From Roseateles_C aquae (lineage in GTDB: Bacteria > Pseudomonadota > Gammaproteobacteria > Burkholderiales > Burkholderiaceae_C): 64,000 bases of DNA. The translations under genes and the position numbers were made by a program. This document shows, piece by piece, positions 56,263 through 64,000 of this stretch. The stretch spans positions 124,001 through 188,000 of the forward strand of contig NZ_JAVXZY010000005.1 in the NCBI RefSeq assembly GCF_032337115.1, in the 5' to 3' direction. Below the pieces are notes generated by a model. The model was not told the DNA's origin. It saw nothing but the letters and a program-made list of their open reading frames with translations, and made no database searches. Position 1 is the stretch's first letter. Every line of letters begins with the position of its first letter.

Positions 56263-57635
56263 GCAAACACCCCATGCAGATACCAGCGCTGCTCGGCCAC
56301 CGACAGCCGCTCCTGGTAGATCCACAGCAGGCCGGCCTCGGCGCTGCGGGCCAGGAAGTAGTCGCGCTGCACCTGGCCGGCGGCGCTGTCGGCGCCCTCA
56401 GTGCCCGCAGCGCCATCCCACCAGCCGCCCTCGATGCGCTGCGGTCCGGCCAGGATCTGCAGCGGCTGGCCCTGGTGAACGGGGCGCTCCTGGCGGCTCT
56501 GCAGCGGCAGCGGTGGATCGAGCAGCCAGCTGGGCTGGGGCTGCAGCGCCGCGCGCACCTTGCTGTGGGGCAAGACCTGACCCCAGGCCAGCCACTGCTG
56601 CATGCGCTCGGGCCGGTGGTCCTCGCGCAGGCAGACGCGGCGTACCCGCTCGGGCCCCAGGCGCACGGCCAGCCGTTCGAGCAGCTGGTTCAGCGGCTCG
56701 CGGGCCTGCTCGGGCGCATCGGGCAGCAGCGACTGGCTCAGTTCCTGCAGCGCGATCACCTCGTCGGCCTGCAGGCGCAGCTCACCGACCGGCGCCTGCA
56801 GCTGCAGCAGCGCCAGGTGTTCGCGCAGCAGCCGGGCCAGATGGCCGAAGTCGCGGCTGGCATCGGCGGTGCCCAGGCTCAGCTGGCCGCCACTGCCGGC
56901 CTCGCGCGAGCGCATCGCGTCGTGCTGCCAGTGCAGCGTCAGCCGCTTGACACCGGCATGGCGCGCGGCCAGCCAGGCGCACAGCTGGCGCAGCAGCTGC
57001 TCGGCGTAATGGCCCAGCGCCGGCGCGTGCTCGACGCGAAAAGGCAGCTCCAGCCGGGCCTCGAACTGCTCGGGCGCAGTCACCCAGGCATGGGCCTCGG
57101 GCGCCTGGCCATAGGCCTGGTCCAGCGCCTGCAGCAGGGCGGCGCCAAAGCGCCGCGCCAGCGGCCCGCGCGGCAGCGCCCGCAGCTGGCCCAGGCGCCG
57201 GCAGCCCAGCCGGGCCAGCATGGCCTCGTGCGTGGCCGCGGCGCTCAGGCTGCTCAGGGGCAGCGCGTCCAGCAAGGGGGGCAGGTCTTGCGTCAGCGCG
57301 GCCAGCGCCTTGTCGGTGTGCATGGTGTGCATGGTGGGCGTGATCACCGCTTCGGCGCGGCGGCTCAGCGCCAGCGCGGCGAGGCTGCTCGGTGCCCAGG
57401 CCAGCGCCTGCGCGCCATAGGCCGGGGCCTCGCGCAGCAGCCGCTGCTGCAGCGCCGCGAGGCCGCCAAACAGACGCAGGCTGGCCCCCAGCTCCAGCAC
57501 CACGGCATCCTCCAGCAAGGCCACCCGCGGCGTGAACTGCAGGCTCCACCAGGCCAGGGTCTGCTGAGCGGCGGGGCTAGGCGAGGCTGGGCTGGCGGCG
57601 GGCGCGAGCAGGGCGAGCCAGTACAGCGGGCTCAT
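56259..57635 (-). CDS. imuB: DNA polymerase Y-family protein ImuB
   Basis: A 458-residue Y-family polymerase-like protein. The N-terminus (MSPLYWLALLAPA) leads to SLQFTPRVALLEDAVVLELG and LRLFGG. The acidic catalytic residues of true Y-family polymerases are not conserved, as is known for ImuB, which instead links DnaE2 to the beta-clamp. It has a Arg/Gln-rich C-terminal part (RRVCLREDHRPERMQQW). It overlaps imuA by 59 nt and dnaE2 by 4 nt. ATG at 57635 was chosen because residues before it are unlike the family. Confidence 0.94.
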
Positions 57636-58422
57636 GATGGACCTCGTGGTGGGGGACGGGCGCGCTGGGGCGCAGCAGCCGCGGCGCCAGCAGGGCGGCC
57701 AGCTCGGCCGGCAGGGCGCTGAGCTGCAAGGCGCCGGCATGGGCCGGGCCGCGGCGCTTGAGGATCTGCAGCTGCAGCGTCCAGTCGGCGCCGGGGTGGA
57801 GCAGCAGGCGCAGCGGCGCGGCCGAGGACTGCGCCTGGGCCGCCAACGGCCGGAACAGGAAAACCGGCGCCGCCGAGGCCAGCGCCGCGGCCTGCAGCCG
57901 GCGGATCTGCGGCGGGCGTGCCGTGGGCAGCCAGGCCAGGATGGCCGCCGCCGCATTGGCCTTGATCGCCTGCTCGGTGACCCACAGCGCCTGCAGCGCA
58001 TCGGCCGGGTCTATCCAGACCAGCTGCTGCGGCGCGATGCCCAGCGCGCGCAGCCCGGGCAGATGGGGCTGGCGCGGCGGCTTGATCAGCAGCAGCTGGC
58101 GCGTCTGGGCCGCGGGGGCGCTGCGGCGTCGGCCTGCGCCAGCGGTGCCGATGGCGCCGGCGGAGGGCGCCTGCAACAGCCGGCCCAGCGCCGGCCCGAG
58201 CAGCCGCCATTCACACAGGCCGGGCTCGGGCTGCAGGATTTCGCTGAGCATGCGCGTCGGCCAGCCGCCGCCGGGCAACTCGGCGTCCAGCGCCGCAAAG
58301 CCGCTGGCCACGCAGGGGCTGCTGCTGGCGCCCAGGCTGGTGGCGCGCCACAGCCGCGGATCGGCCAGCAGCGCTTCAGGGCTGGCTGCAGCGGTGGCGA
58401 CATGGGCTGGGGCGGCAAGCAT
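57577..58422 (-). CDS. imuA: Translesion synthesis accessory protein ImuA
   Basis: A 281-residue RecA-like protein, first in the mutasome cassette. It starts with an Ala-rich stretch, then LWRATSLG, SGFAALDAELPGGGWP (the usual ImuA N-terminal motif), TRMLSEILQ and LLLIKPPRQPHLPGLRALG. ImuA modulates RecA and ImuB in SOS mutagenesis. A LexA box lies 49 bp upstream of its ATG. Confidence 0.95.
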   Translation of the reverse strand: MLAAPAHVATAAASPEALLADPRLWRATSLGASSSPCVASGFAALDAELPGGGWPTRMLSEILQPEPGLCEWRLLGPALGRLLQAPSAGAIGTAGAGRRRSAPAAQTRQLLLIKPPRQPHLPGLRALGIAPQQLVWIDPADALQALWVTEQAIKANAAAAILAWLPTARPPQIRRLQAAALASAAPVFLFRPLAAQAQSSAAPLRLLLHPGADWTLQLQILKRRGPAHAGALQLSALPAELAALLAPRLLRPSAPVPHHEVHHEPAVLARPARARRQPSLA

Positions 58423-58470
58423 GGGGAGGGCGGCAGCGGGCCAGCATCGGCGCGCTGCTTCAAAAGAAGG

Positions 58471-58486
58471 CTGTACAAAAACACAG
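58471..58486 (-). promoter_or_regulatory. LexA (SOS) box of the imuA-imuB-dnaE2 operon
   Basis: The sequence reads CTGTGTTTTTGTACAG on the minus strand, an exact CTGT-N8-ACAG. It is placed 49 bp before the imuA start and within a TA-rich stretch that would hold the -10 region. Confidence 0.92.
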
Positions 58487-58656
58487 TATATGCATCAGCG
58501 CCAGCCAGCACAACGACGCCACTACAGACCGGGCTCCGCTCGCGATGAGGACGCGACTCGCTGTGCAAAGCGCCACACACCACCCAGGCGCGGGGGTGGG
58601 CCTTGGGTGCAAATCGTCATAATCAGGGAAAACCCGAAATTCGGAGTGTCTGACGG

Positions 58657-59283
58657 ATGAATATGCGTGATCCCGAGTTGGCCCTGAACCCGCCCGCGCT
58701 GCTGACCGAGCGCCTGCTGCTGCGAGCCCCGACCGAGGCCGACTTGGACAGCCTGTACGAGGTGCACGCCGATCCGGGGACCAACCGCTTCAATCCGTCC
58801 GGGCCGATGAATTCACGCGCCGCCGCCGAAGCCTTGCTGCGCGACTGGCAGGCCCATTGGCAGACCCGCGGCTTCGGCTACTGGCTGATCGCGCGGCGTG
58901 AACAGGCGGGGCCGAGCGGGCTGGCCGGTGAGGAACAGGTGTTGGGCTTTGGTGGCCTGATGCACAAGCCCATCGATGGCCAGCAGGGCCTGAATCTGTA
59001 TTTCCGCTTCCGCCCACAGGCCTGGGGCCAGGGCTATGCCTCGGAGATGGCGCTGGCCGCGCTGGAGCTGGCCTTTGGCCGCCTGCAGGCGCCGGCGGTG
59101 CTGGGCGTGGTGCGGCCGGCCAATATGCCCTCGCGCAAGACGCTGGAGCGCATCGGCATGCGGCTCAAAGGCTGCTGGGCCGACGTGCCGGGTCAGGCCG
59201 CCAGCCTGCTCTATGAGATGACGGCCTCGCACTGGGCCGAACTGCCGCGGCAGAGCGCCGTGCCCACGCCCTTCGGCGCCTGA
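58657..59283 (+). CDS. GNAT family N-acetyltransferase (RimJ-like)
   Basis: A 208-residue acetyltransferase. LTERLLLRAPTEADLDSLYE is the typical N-terminus of RimJ/RimL-type GNAT proteins. The acetyl-CoA loop region is RFRPQAWGQGYASEMALAAL and the C-terminal motif B region is RPANMPSRKTLERIGM. The substrate may be a protein N-terminus, an amino acid or a small amine. The gene is divergent from imuA. Confidence 0.92.
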   Translation: MNMRDPELALNPPALLTERLLLRAPTEADLDSLYEVHADPGTNRFNPSGPMNSRAAAEALLRDWQAHWQTRGFGYWLIARREQAGPSGLAGEEQVLGFGGLMHKPIDGQQGLNLYFRFRPQAWGQGYASEMALAALELAFGRLQAPAVLGVVRPANMPSRKTLERIGMRLKGCWADVPGQAASLLYEMTASHWAELPRQSAVPTPFGA

Positions 59284-59556
59284 GCGGCACTTCGGCACAA
59301 GCAGGGGCAGAGGGCCCAGACGCCACTCCGCGTGGTTGGCGGTATTGATAAAATAACGCCAATAAATAGCGTGCATTTCAGACGCCTGCTGTCAAGCTGA
59401 AATGACTGACATCCTCGTTTCTTCCAGGGAGCGTCGTTGCTGCGTTACTTTTGATGTTGAATGGAGTGGTCACTGCACTTCACTGCCGCCATGGATATGG
59501 TGAGCGACGAAGCGCTGATGCAGTGCCGTTCTAGCTCATCGAATCAGGAGACAACC
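59284..59556 (+). promoter_or_regulatory. AT-richer intergenic region before the small secreted protein
   Basis: These bases contain no gene. The TA-rich stretch at about 59340-59370 (TTGATAAAATAACGCC and following) stands out from the high-GC surroundings and probably holds the promoter for the secreted protein and protease. No specific operator was recognised. Confidence 0.4.
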
Positions 59557-59880
59557 ATGCGAAAAGACTTCCGCAAGCTGCTTGGGGTGGCCTGCGCCTG
59601 CGCACTGATGGCAGGCATGCCGGCGCACGCCTACACCGAATGCACCGGCACCATCTCTGCCGTGTGGACTGGCGACGGTGGCGGCGTTCAGGTGGTCATG
59701 ACCGGGGGAATGTCCTGGAATATCGCGCCCAATGATCCCAATCTGAAGAACATCCTGGCCATGGCTTCCTTGGCCATGTTGACCGGCAAGCAGGTCGTCG
59801 TGCGCTTTCAGGCCAATGGGGTGTCGTGCAGCAATCAGCCCACCCGCTCTGATGTTGCGGGCATGTATGTTTACAACTAG
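59557..59880 (+). CDS. Small secreted protein of unknown function
   Basis: A 107-residue protein with a clear signal peptide (LLGVACACALMAGMPAHA). The mature part has about 82 residues and two Cys (YTECTGTIS and NGVSCSN) that could form one disulphide. ATG at 59557 is preceded by CAGGAG. No family was recognised. The metalloprotease gene starts 45 bp after its stop, so they may be co-transcribed; the small protein could be an inhibitor, a chaperone or a substrate, none of which is shown. Confidence 0.7.
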   Translation: MRKDFRKLLGVACACALMAGMPAHAYTECTGTISAVWTGDGGGVQVVMTGGMSWNIAPNDPNLKNILAMASLAMLTGKQVVVRFQANGVSCSNQPTRSDVAGMYVYN

Positions 59881-59925
59881 TCAGAGGGGCCGCGCCATCG
59901 CGGCGATCAACCCGGGAGCGGCCGC

Positions 59926-61344
59926 ATGATGCGCAGAGCCTTGCTGATACTGGTAATGGCGCTGCTGAGCAGTCTGGGCGCCCAGGCGCAATCAACAGTG
60001 CTGGTTGCCGCCGGCGACTACCTCAGTCCGGAGCAGGAGAAGGCCGAGTTGGATCAACGCCTGAGCCGTCAGCTTGAAAGCCTGCGTCTCAGCGAAGGGG
60101 TGGTGGTGGCCAAAGCAGCCCGGCTGAATGCCGCGGCCTTGCTAGCCAATGTGGTGAAGTTCACGACGCCAAGCGGGCACGAGCATACATTGACGAAGGT
60201 GCGAGGTACGGAGCTGCCACAGAGTGCCCGAATATGGTCGGGAACGACTGAATATGGAGGGGTTGCTAGTTTTCATGTGAAAGCTAATGAAGTGGTAGGA
60301 GATATCGATGATCATTCGGGAACGATCTATCGAGTCGTCAGCTCAGGAAGATACCATCTTATCTCCGAAATAAATATTGCTCGGTTTCGCCGAGATCAGG
60401 GTAATGACGTTCTGCAGATGCCTGGTCTGGGAAAGAGTTCAAAACGTGCTTATGGCGAAGTGCAGGCGTTGCTAGGTATACCAGTCGTCGATGTACTTGT
60501 GCTTTATACATCAATGGCAAAAACTGCAGCGTCTGACAAAATTGATGAAGTCATCCAAAAGTCCATCGTCGATCTGAATTCTTCATTTGTCAATTCTGGA
60601 GTCAATCTGGCAGTGCGGCTCGCTGCTGCATCTCAGATTGCGCTATGGCCCAATCCGGGGCTGGAAACCGGCTGGGTACCGACCACGGCACTGAACGAGT
60701 TGAGTGGCAAGACGGGGCAGACGAATTTGAGTTATCTGGCGCGGCGTGAACGTGACCGTGTACATGCCGACGTGGTCATCTTGATAGGCTCGTTCAAATT
60801 TGCTACCGAATGTGGCGCGGCCTGGGGCGGGCCGGCAATGCCAGAGTGGGCTTTTGCGACGGTGGACGTCAAATGCATTGGCTCGCCGTACTATACATTG
60901 GCGCATGAATTTGGCCATTTGCTGGGAGCTGATCACAACACTCAAAACGCAACAACGGCGACCTATGTTTATGGGCATGGGGCGAATTTCTCCTGGTATG
61001 TGAACTTCAGGAGCACCACGGTGCCCAACGGCTATCGTTGTTTCAGAACGATCATGGCCTACTCTTACGCCTCCTTTGGCGGGCCGCCCTGCAAGGTGGA
61101 TTTCAGAATAAACAACTGGAGTAATCCGGCGATCTATTACACCGACAAGGCACCATTCACAACGCCCGCCGAGCCTGATCAGAGCTATACGGTGGCGACC
61201 GGCTCGGGAAGTTGCTGCAACAACGCTCGGGTATTGAATGAGAATGGTGCGTTTGCATCGACCTATAGCAGTGTCTCGATGCTGGCGGGTTACCAGCAAC
61301 TGCAGGTGCGTGAACTCGTGAATATTCTGCTGCTCGGGCCGTGA
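59926..61344 (+). CDS. Secreted zinc metalloprotease of reprolysin type
   Basis: A 472-residue exported protein (signal LLILVMALLSSLGAQA). A pro-region of about 170 residues precedes the catalytic domain. The metzincin site is HEFGHLLGADH (residues 327-337), with the Met-turn in TIMAYSYASF. VVDVLVLYTSMA is typical of the start of a catalytic domain in this group. Codon use and base composition change inside the gene: the first 90 or so codons are GC-rich and the rest is clearly more AT-rich. A C-terminal Cys pair (GSCCNN) is present. Confidence 0.88.
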   Translation: MMRRALLILVMALLSSLGAQAQSTVLVAAGDYLSPEQEKAELDQRLSRQLESLRLSEGVVVAKAARLNAAALLANVVKFTTPSGHEHTLTKVRGTELPQSARIWSGTTEYGGVASFHVKANEVVGDIDDHSGTIYRVVSSGRYHLISEINIARFRRDQGNDVLQMPGLGKSSKRAYGEVQALLGIPVVDVLVLYTSMAKTAASDKIDEVIQKSIVDLNSSFVNSGVNLAVRLAAASQIALWPNPGLETGWVPTTALNELSGKTGQTNLSYLARRERDRVHADVVILIGSFKFATECGAAWGGPAMPEWAFATVDVKCIGSPYYTLAHEFGHLLGADHNTQNATTATYVYGHGANFSWYVNFRSTTVPNGYRCFRTIMAYSYASFGGPPCKVDFRINNWSNPAIYYTDKAPFTTPAEPDQSYTVATGSGSCCNNARVLNENGAFASTYSSVSMLAGYQQLQVRELVNILLLGP

Positions 61345-61466
61345 TTCGATACCTTGAGCGTCGTCCAGTTTTCTCTGTTTTGGAGGGCGGTGCAGGGGCG
61401 GCGCCACCAGCAAACGCTCGAAAATTCCAAGCGCTTGCTGAGTGGCAGAGGGCTGCAGAGTGGGGA

Positions 61467-62486
61467 TCAGCCGACGGCCCGAGCCGTTGCCGTATTGCGC
61501 TTCATCAGCAGACGAATCGCATTTTTCTTCAGCCAGGCAAAGCCGTGCGGGAAATTTGTTTCCACCCAGAAGATGACTCGATTTTTCAATAGTGCCAGAT
61601 CTTTTGGCCGGGCGATCTGAGCGTGGCCGACTCGATCGGTTTTCAGTGCGCGAATGCGTGTATGCAGTTGCAGGAAGCGGTGCGATTGAGCGATCGCATG
61701 GCAGGTAATCGACGAGCGCGAGCGCAACGGGTCGTGGCTGTCTAGTGAGCCATGAATGGTGAGTGCATTCCAGAGCAGTACATCACCACGATCAAGTTTC
61801 GGTGCGCGGATCTCCATGTTCAGTTGCCGGACCTTGTCAATGATCGAAACAAAATAGGACTCGTAATCACCCACGATGCTGTTGGCTGCGTTGTGGGCAA
61901 CGTAATCTGTCTTATGTGATTTCGGGCAGACGAAGAATCGTCCGGCGGTGGGGCTGATGTCCTCTAAAGCAACCCAGGCTGCAGCCATGCTGCCGATATG
62001 CTCAGAATCGAGATAAAAGCTATCTTGGTGCTCGGAAGTGGCGGTGTTGCCCTCGAAATACATTGACTGAACAATCTTTGGTGCTTCACCCAGCACGGCG
62101 TTGAAGGCCTGGCTCAGTTCAGCGGAGGTAAGTATGTTCTCAGTGGCGCAATGTCTGAATTTCGGAAATCGATGCGGGTCGACACTTTGCAAGTTTAGGA
62201 TTGGGTTCATCACCCAGCCTTGGCTATTTAGGATGTTGCGCTCGGGCACGGCGCTAGCCTGGCGATAAATAAAGCCATCAAAGGCCTTGATTTCAGCATC
62301 CCAGAGCGCACGGATGGCGTCGCAGGTGCTGCCATCGAACAAGCCACGGATGACAACATAGCCGTTTTCTCGGTAGTAGTCGAGGATCGCGCTTGTGTCC
62401 GCCGGGGCGAACTTCGGAGACGGGTCTTCTGCGTCAGTTTCAGGTACGTGGACGGTCAAGCCCCGTCTAGTCTTTAATTGAATCAT
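61467..62486 (-). CDS. Phytanoyl-CoA dioxygenase family (PhyH) protein
   Basis: A 339-residue Fe(II)/2-oxoglutarate dioxygenase. The metal-binding HxD is in SEHQDSFYLDSE and the distal His is in ALTIHGSLDSH, followed by an Arg-rich stretch (DPLRSRSSITCH) that should bind 2-oxoglutarate. NGYVVIRGLFDG is the usual PhyH N-terminal strand. Such enzymes hydroxylate lipids, peptides or secondary metabolites. The gene and its promoter are lower in GC than the flanks, and no obvious biosynthetic partner is next to it. Confidence 0.85.
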   Translation of the reverse strand: MIQLKTRRGLTVHVPETDAEDPSPKFAPADTSAILDYYRENGYVVIRGLFDGSTCDAIRALWDAEIKAFDGFIYRQASAVPERNILNSQGWVMNPILNLQSVDPHRFPKFRHCATENILTSAELSQAFNAVLGEAPKIVQSMYFEGNTATSEHQDSFYLDSEHIGSMAAAWVALEDISPTAGRFFVCPKSHKTDYVAHNAANSIVGDYESYFVSIIDKVRQLNMEIRAPKLDRGDVLLWNALTIHGSLDSHDPLRSRSSITCHAIAQSHRFLQLHTRIRALKTDRVGHAQIARPKDLALLKNRVIFWVETNFPHGFAWLKKNAIRLLMKRNTATARAVG

Positions 62487-62655
62487 GGGTCCTCCCTCTA
62501 TATTGGAAATTCAATGGTTCGCGAATGCTAGCGAGCCAGGTGTATTGAGTCTTGGCATCTAGACTTGGCGTCGTGGTCGCGATATTGAATTGACGAGATT
62601 ACCAGAAGCGAGGCGTGCCGCAAAATATCGGTATTAGCGATCTGGCCGATTGCGC

Positions 62656-63555
62656 TCAGCAGCCTTGCCGCTGCGCGCCGCGCTCCAGCAGCTCACGGGC
62701 CGCGGCCACGCCCTCGGGCTTTCTCAGCGTGCCGCCATGGGCGACGCCTGGCACTTCCAGCACGCGCAGGCAGCTGCCGCGGTATTGCATGGCCTGGGCC
62801 AGGCTGCGGGTGAAGGCCGGTGGGCTGGTCTGGTCTTCGCTGCCGACCAGCAACAGCGTCGGCGTGCGCAGCTTTTGCAGCGCCTGGCGGTTGTCGTAGC
62901 CACGCACGCTGTCGTCGATCTGGATGCGCACAAAGGGCTTGGCATACCAGGGCACTTTGTTATCGGCCCAGTCCTGGGCGCTGGTCAGCGTGCCTTCGAG
63001 CAGCAGCGCATCGGGCGGCGCCTCGGCGGCCAGATGGGCGCCTACCAGGGTGCCCAGCGAGAAGCCCCAGTAGGCCAGGGGCAGGTTGTCGCCCGACAGC
63101 CGGCGTGCCTCGCGAACCGCGGCCTGGGTATCGTCACGCAGCTGCTGCATGCTGCCGACGCCTTCGGACAGGCCCATGCCACGGTAGTCCCAGAACAGCA
63201 CATTCACAGGCAGCTGACTGGCATCGCGCAGCAGCACCGGGTAGCTGCGCTGGACGATATTGCCGGCACCCTGGAAATAGACGGCTGTCAGCCGTGCGCC
63301 GGGCTGGCGCAGAAAAAGCCCGCCCAGGCTCGTGCCATCGGCGGACTGGAATCGCACCTGCTCCAGGCGGGCACCGGTGGCGCCGGCCTGGGCCTGGGCC
63401 TGACTCAGCCAGTCTTCGGCGGCTGGCGCCGTGTTGCGCGAAAAGATCTCGCGTTCATTGACCTGAACGCTGACGCAGGCGCTCAGCGTCAATGTGGCCA
63501 GCAGCAGGGTGCTGGCACGCAGCAGGCCGGGGAAATGGGGTGTTAGGCGTGGCAT
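62656..63555 (-). CDS. Lipoprotein alpha/beta hydrolase
   Basis: A 299-residue predicted lipoprotein with lipobox LSAC (LLATLTLSACVSV). The alpha/beta-hydrolase core has the oxyanion strand VYFQGAGNIVQRSYP, LFWDYRGMGLSEG, the nucleophile elbow GFSLG and the acid/His region LLVGSEDQTSPP and GVAHGGT. It resembles the BEM46/YfhR-like hydrolases. It should act as an esterase or thioesterase at the envelope. Confidence 0.9.
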   Translation of the reverse strand: MPRLTPHFPGLLRASTLLLATLTLSACVSVQVNEREIFSRNTAPAAEDWLSQAQAQAGATGARLEQVRFQSADGTSLGGLFLRQPGARLTAVYFQGAGNIVQRSYPVLLRDASQLPVNVLFWDYRGMGLSEGVGSMQQLRDDTQAAVREARRLSGDNLPLAYWGFSLGTLVGAHLAAEAPPDALLLEGTLTSAQDWADNKVPWYAKPFVRIQIDDSVRGYDNRQALQKLRTPTLLLVGSEDQTSPPAFTRSLAQAMQYRGSCLRVLEVPGVAHGGTLRKPEGVAAARELLERGAQRQGC

Positions 63556-63718
63556 GAGGAGCTATTGAATCCGGACGAGCCTGAGGCCCATGGGGAAGGG
63601 CGTGCGGCTGGCATGCATCAGCGGCATGGGCGTGAAAAACCGCGCGCAGTATAGAAAGTGCGCCGGCACTGAGAACAGCGGGTTTTGCCGGGGCTGAGCG
63701 CGGCGGCAGAGGCGGCCC

Positions 63719-64000
63719 TCAGTCCTGCGGAAAGCGCCGCAGCCTTTGCAGGTCCAGCACCCGCACGCCGCCATACTCGACGCTGATCAGCGCCCGCTCC
63801 TGCAGATGGCCCAGCGCCTCGTTGACGCGCTGGCGCGACAGGCCCACCAGCTTGGCCAGCTCCTGCTGGGTGATGCGCAAGAGGCTGCCGACGCCGGGGT
63901 AGAGCAGCGGGTGGAACAGCGCGGCGAGGTTGCGGGCGACGCGCATATCGGGATCGCTGATGCGGTCGATCTCGCGCGCGGCGATGAACTGGCCGAGGCG
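63719..64000 (-). CDS. Crp/Fnr family transcriptional regulator, N-terminus outside the window
   Basis: Only the C-terminal 93 residues are present; the frame stays open to the right edge of the window. The winged-helix DNA-binding domain is clear (LLRITQQELAKLVGLSRQRV, ALGHLQERALISVEYGGVRVLD). The effector-binding cyclic-nucleotide-like domain lies beyond the window, so its ligand cannot be judged. Confidence 0.9.
   Translation of the reverse strand, partial: RLGQFIAAREIDRISDPDMRVARNLAALFHPLLYPGVGSLLRITQQELAKLVGLSRQRVNEALGHLQERALISVEYGGVRVLDLQRLRRFPQD

Noticed and set aside
63562..63774. 70-codon frame on the minus strand before the lipoprotein hydrolase
   Set aside because: It overlaps the end of the Crp/Fnr gene in another frame and has no recognisable feature.

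Overview
The window is high-GC chromosomal DNA from a betaproteobacterium of the order Burkholderiales, most likely near Roseateles, Pelomonas, Paucibacter or Rubrivivax. The grounds are the dusB-fis-purH operon, the imuA-imuB-dnaE2 mutasome cassette under a LexA box, a phasin with a histone-H1-like tail, two PEP-CTERM proteins, a sigma-54 regulated aldehyde dehydrogenase, and lipoproteins that start Cys-Gly-Gly-Gly-Gly and continue with long Pro-Thr linkers. No rRNA, tRNA, phage, complete insertion sequence or CRISPR array was seen. This placement is an inference from gene content; no database was searched.

Layout. 1-1188: phospholipid synthesis (a CdsA-like protein cut by the window edge, and PlsC). 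1334-4909: an alcohol-oxidation operon (coniferyl-type aldehyde dehydrogenase, a small twin-arginine protein, GMC oxidoreductase). 5269-5925: PEP-CTERM protein and a bidirectional terminator. 6008-10503: two translationally coupled lipoproteins with very long Pro-Thr linkers, one kelch-like and one resembling RGLX/YetA-type glycan enzymes. 10638-13598: dusB-fis-purH. 13712-16867: solute-binding protein, DedA/YqaA-like protein, M32 carboxypeptidase. 17127-21531: patatin, phasin and an alcohol-forming fatty acyl-CoA reductase, which together suggest storage-lipid and fatty-alcohol metabolism. 21771-24917: amidohydrolase and an enoyl-reductase-like protein.

24923-29246 is the most unusual region. 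Duplicated lipoproteins alternate with 5' stubs of broken genes. Two stubs end at copies of a REP-like element, and two contain a frameshift in a run of eight C. It looks like a decayed effector-immunity array in which only the lipoproteins survive intact, with a DUF695 gene at its end.

29389-33203: an aldehyde dehydrogenase with a near-consensus sigma-54 promoter, divergent from an AcoR-like activator. 33217-36044: a pair of M16 peptidases. 36255-42010: three regulator-enzyme units (LysR with a quinone-oxidoreductase-like protein; NudC; AraC with a flavin monooxygenase and a VOC protein), with candidate operators visible. 41993-44131: a third Pro-Thr lipoprotein, this one a metalloprotease. 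44365-49110: a molybdenum hydroxylase (two subunits and a coupled third gene), SlyX, and a short decayed fragment of a second copy of the large subunit. 49217-52739: VF530 protein, a hydrolase, a hemerythrin and a second PEP-CTERM protein. 52870-58486: SOS mutasome. 58657-64000: GNAT, a small secreted protein next to a metalloprotease, a PhyH-type dioxygenase in lower-GC DNA, a lipoprotein hydrolase and a Crp/Fnr regulator cut by the window edge.
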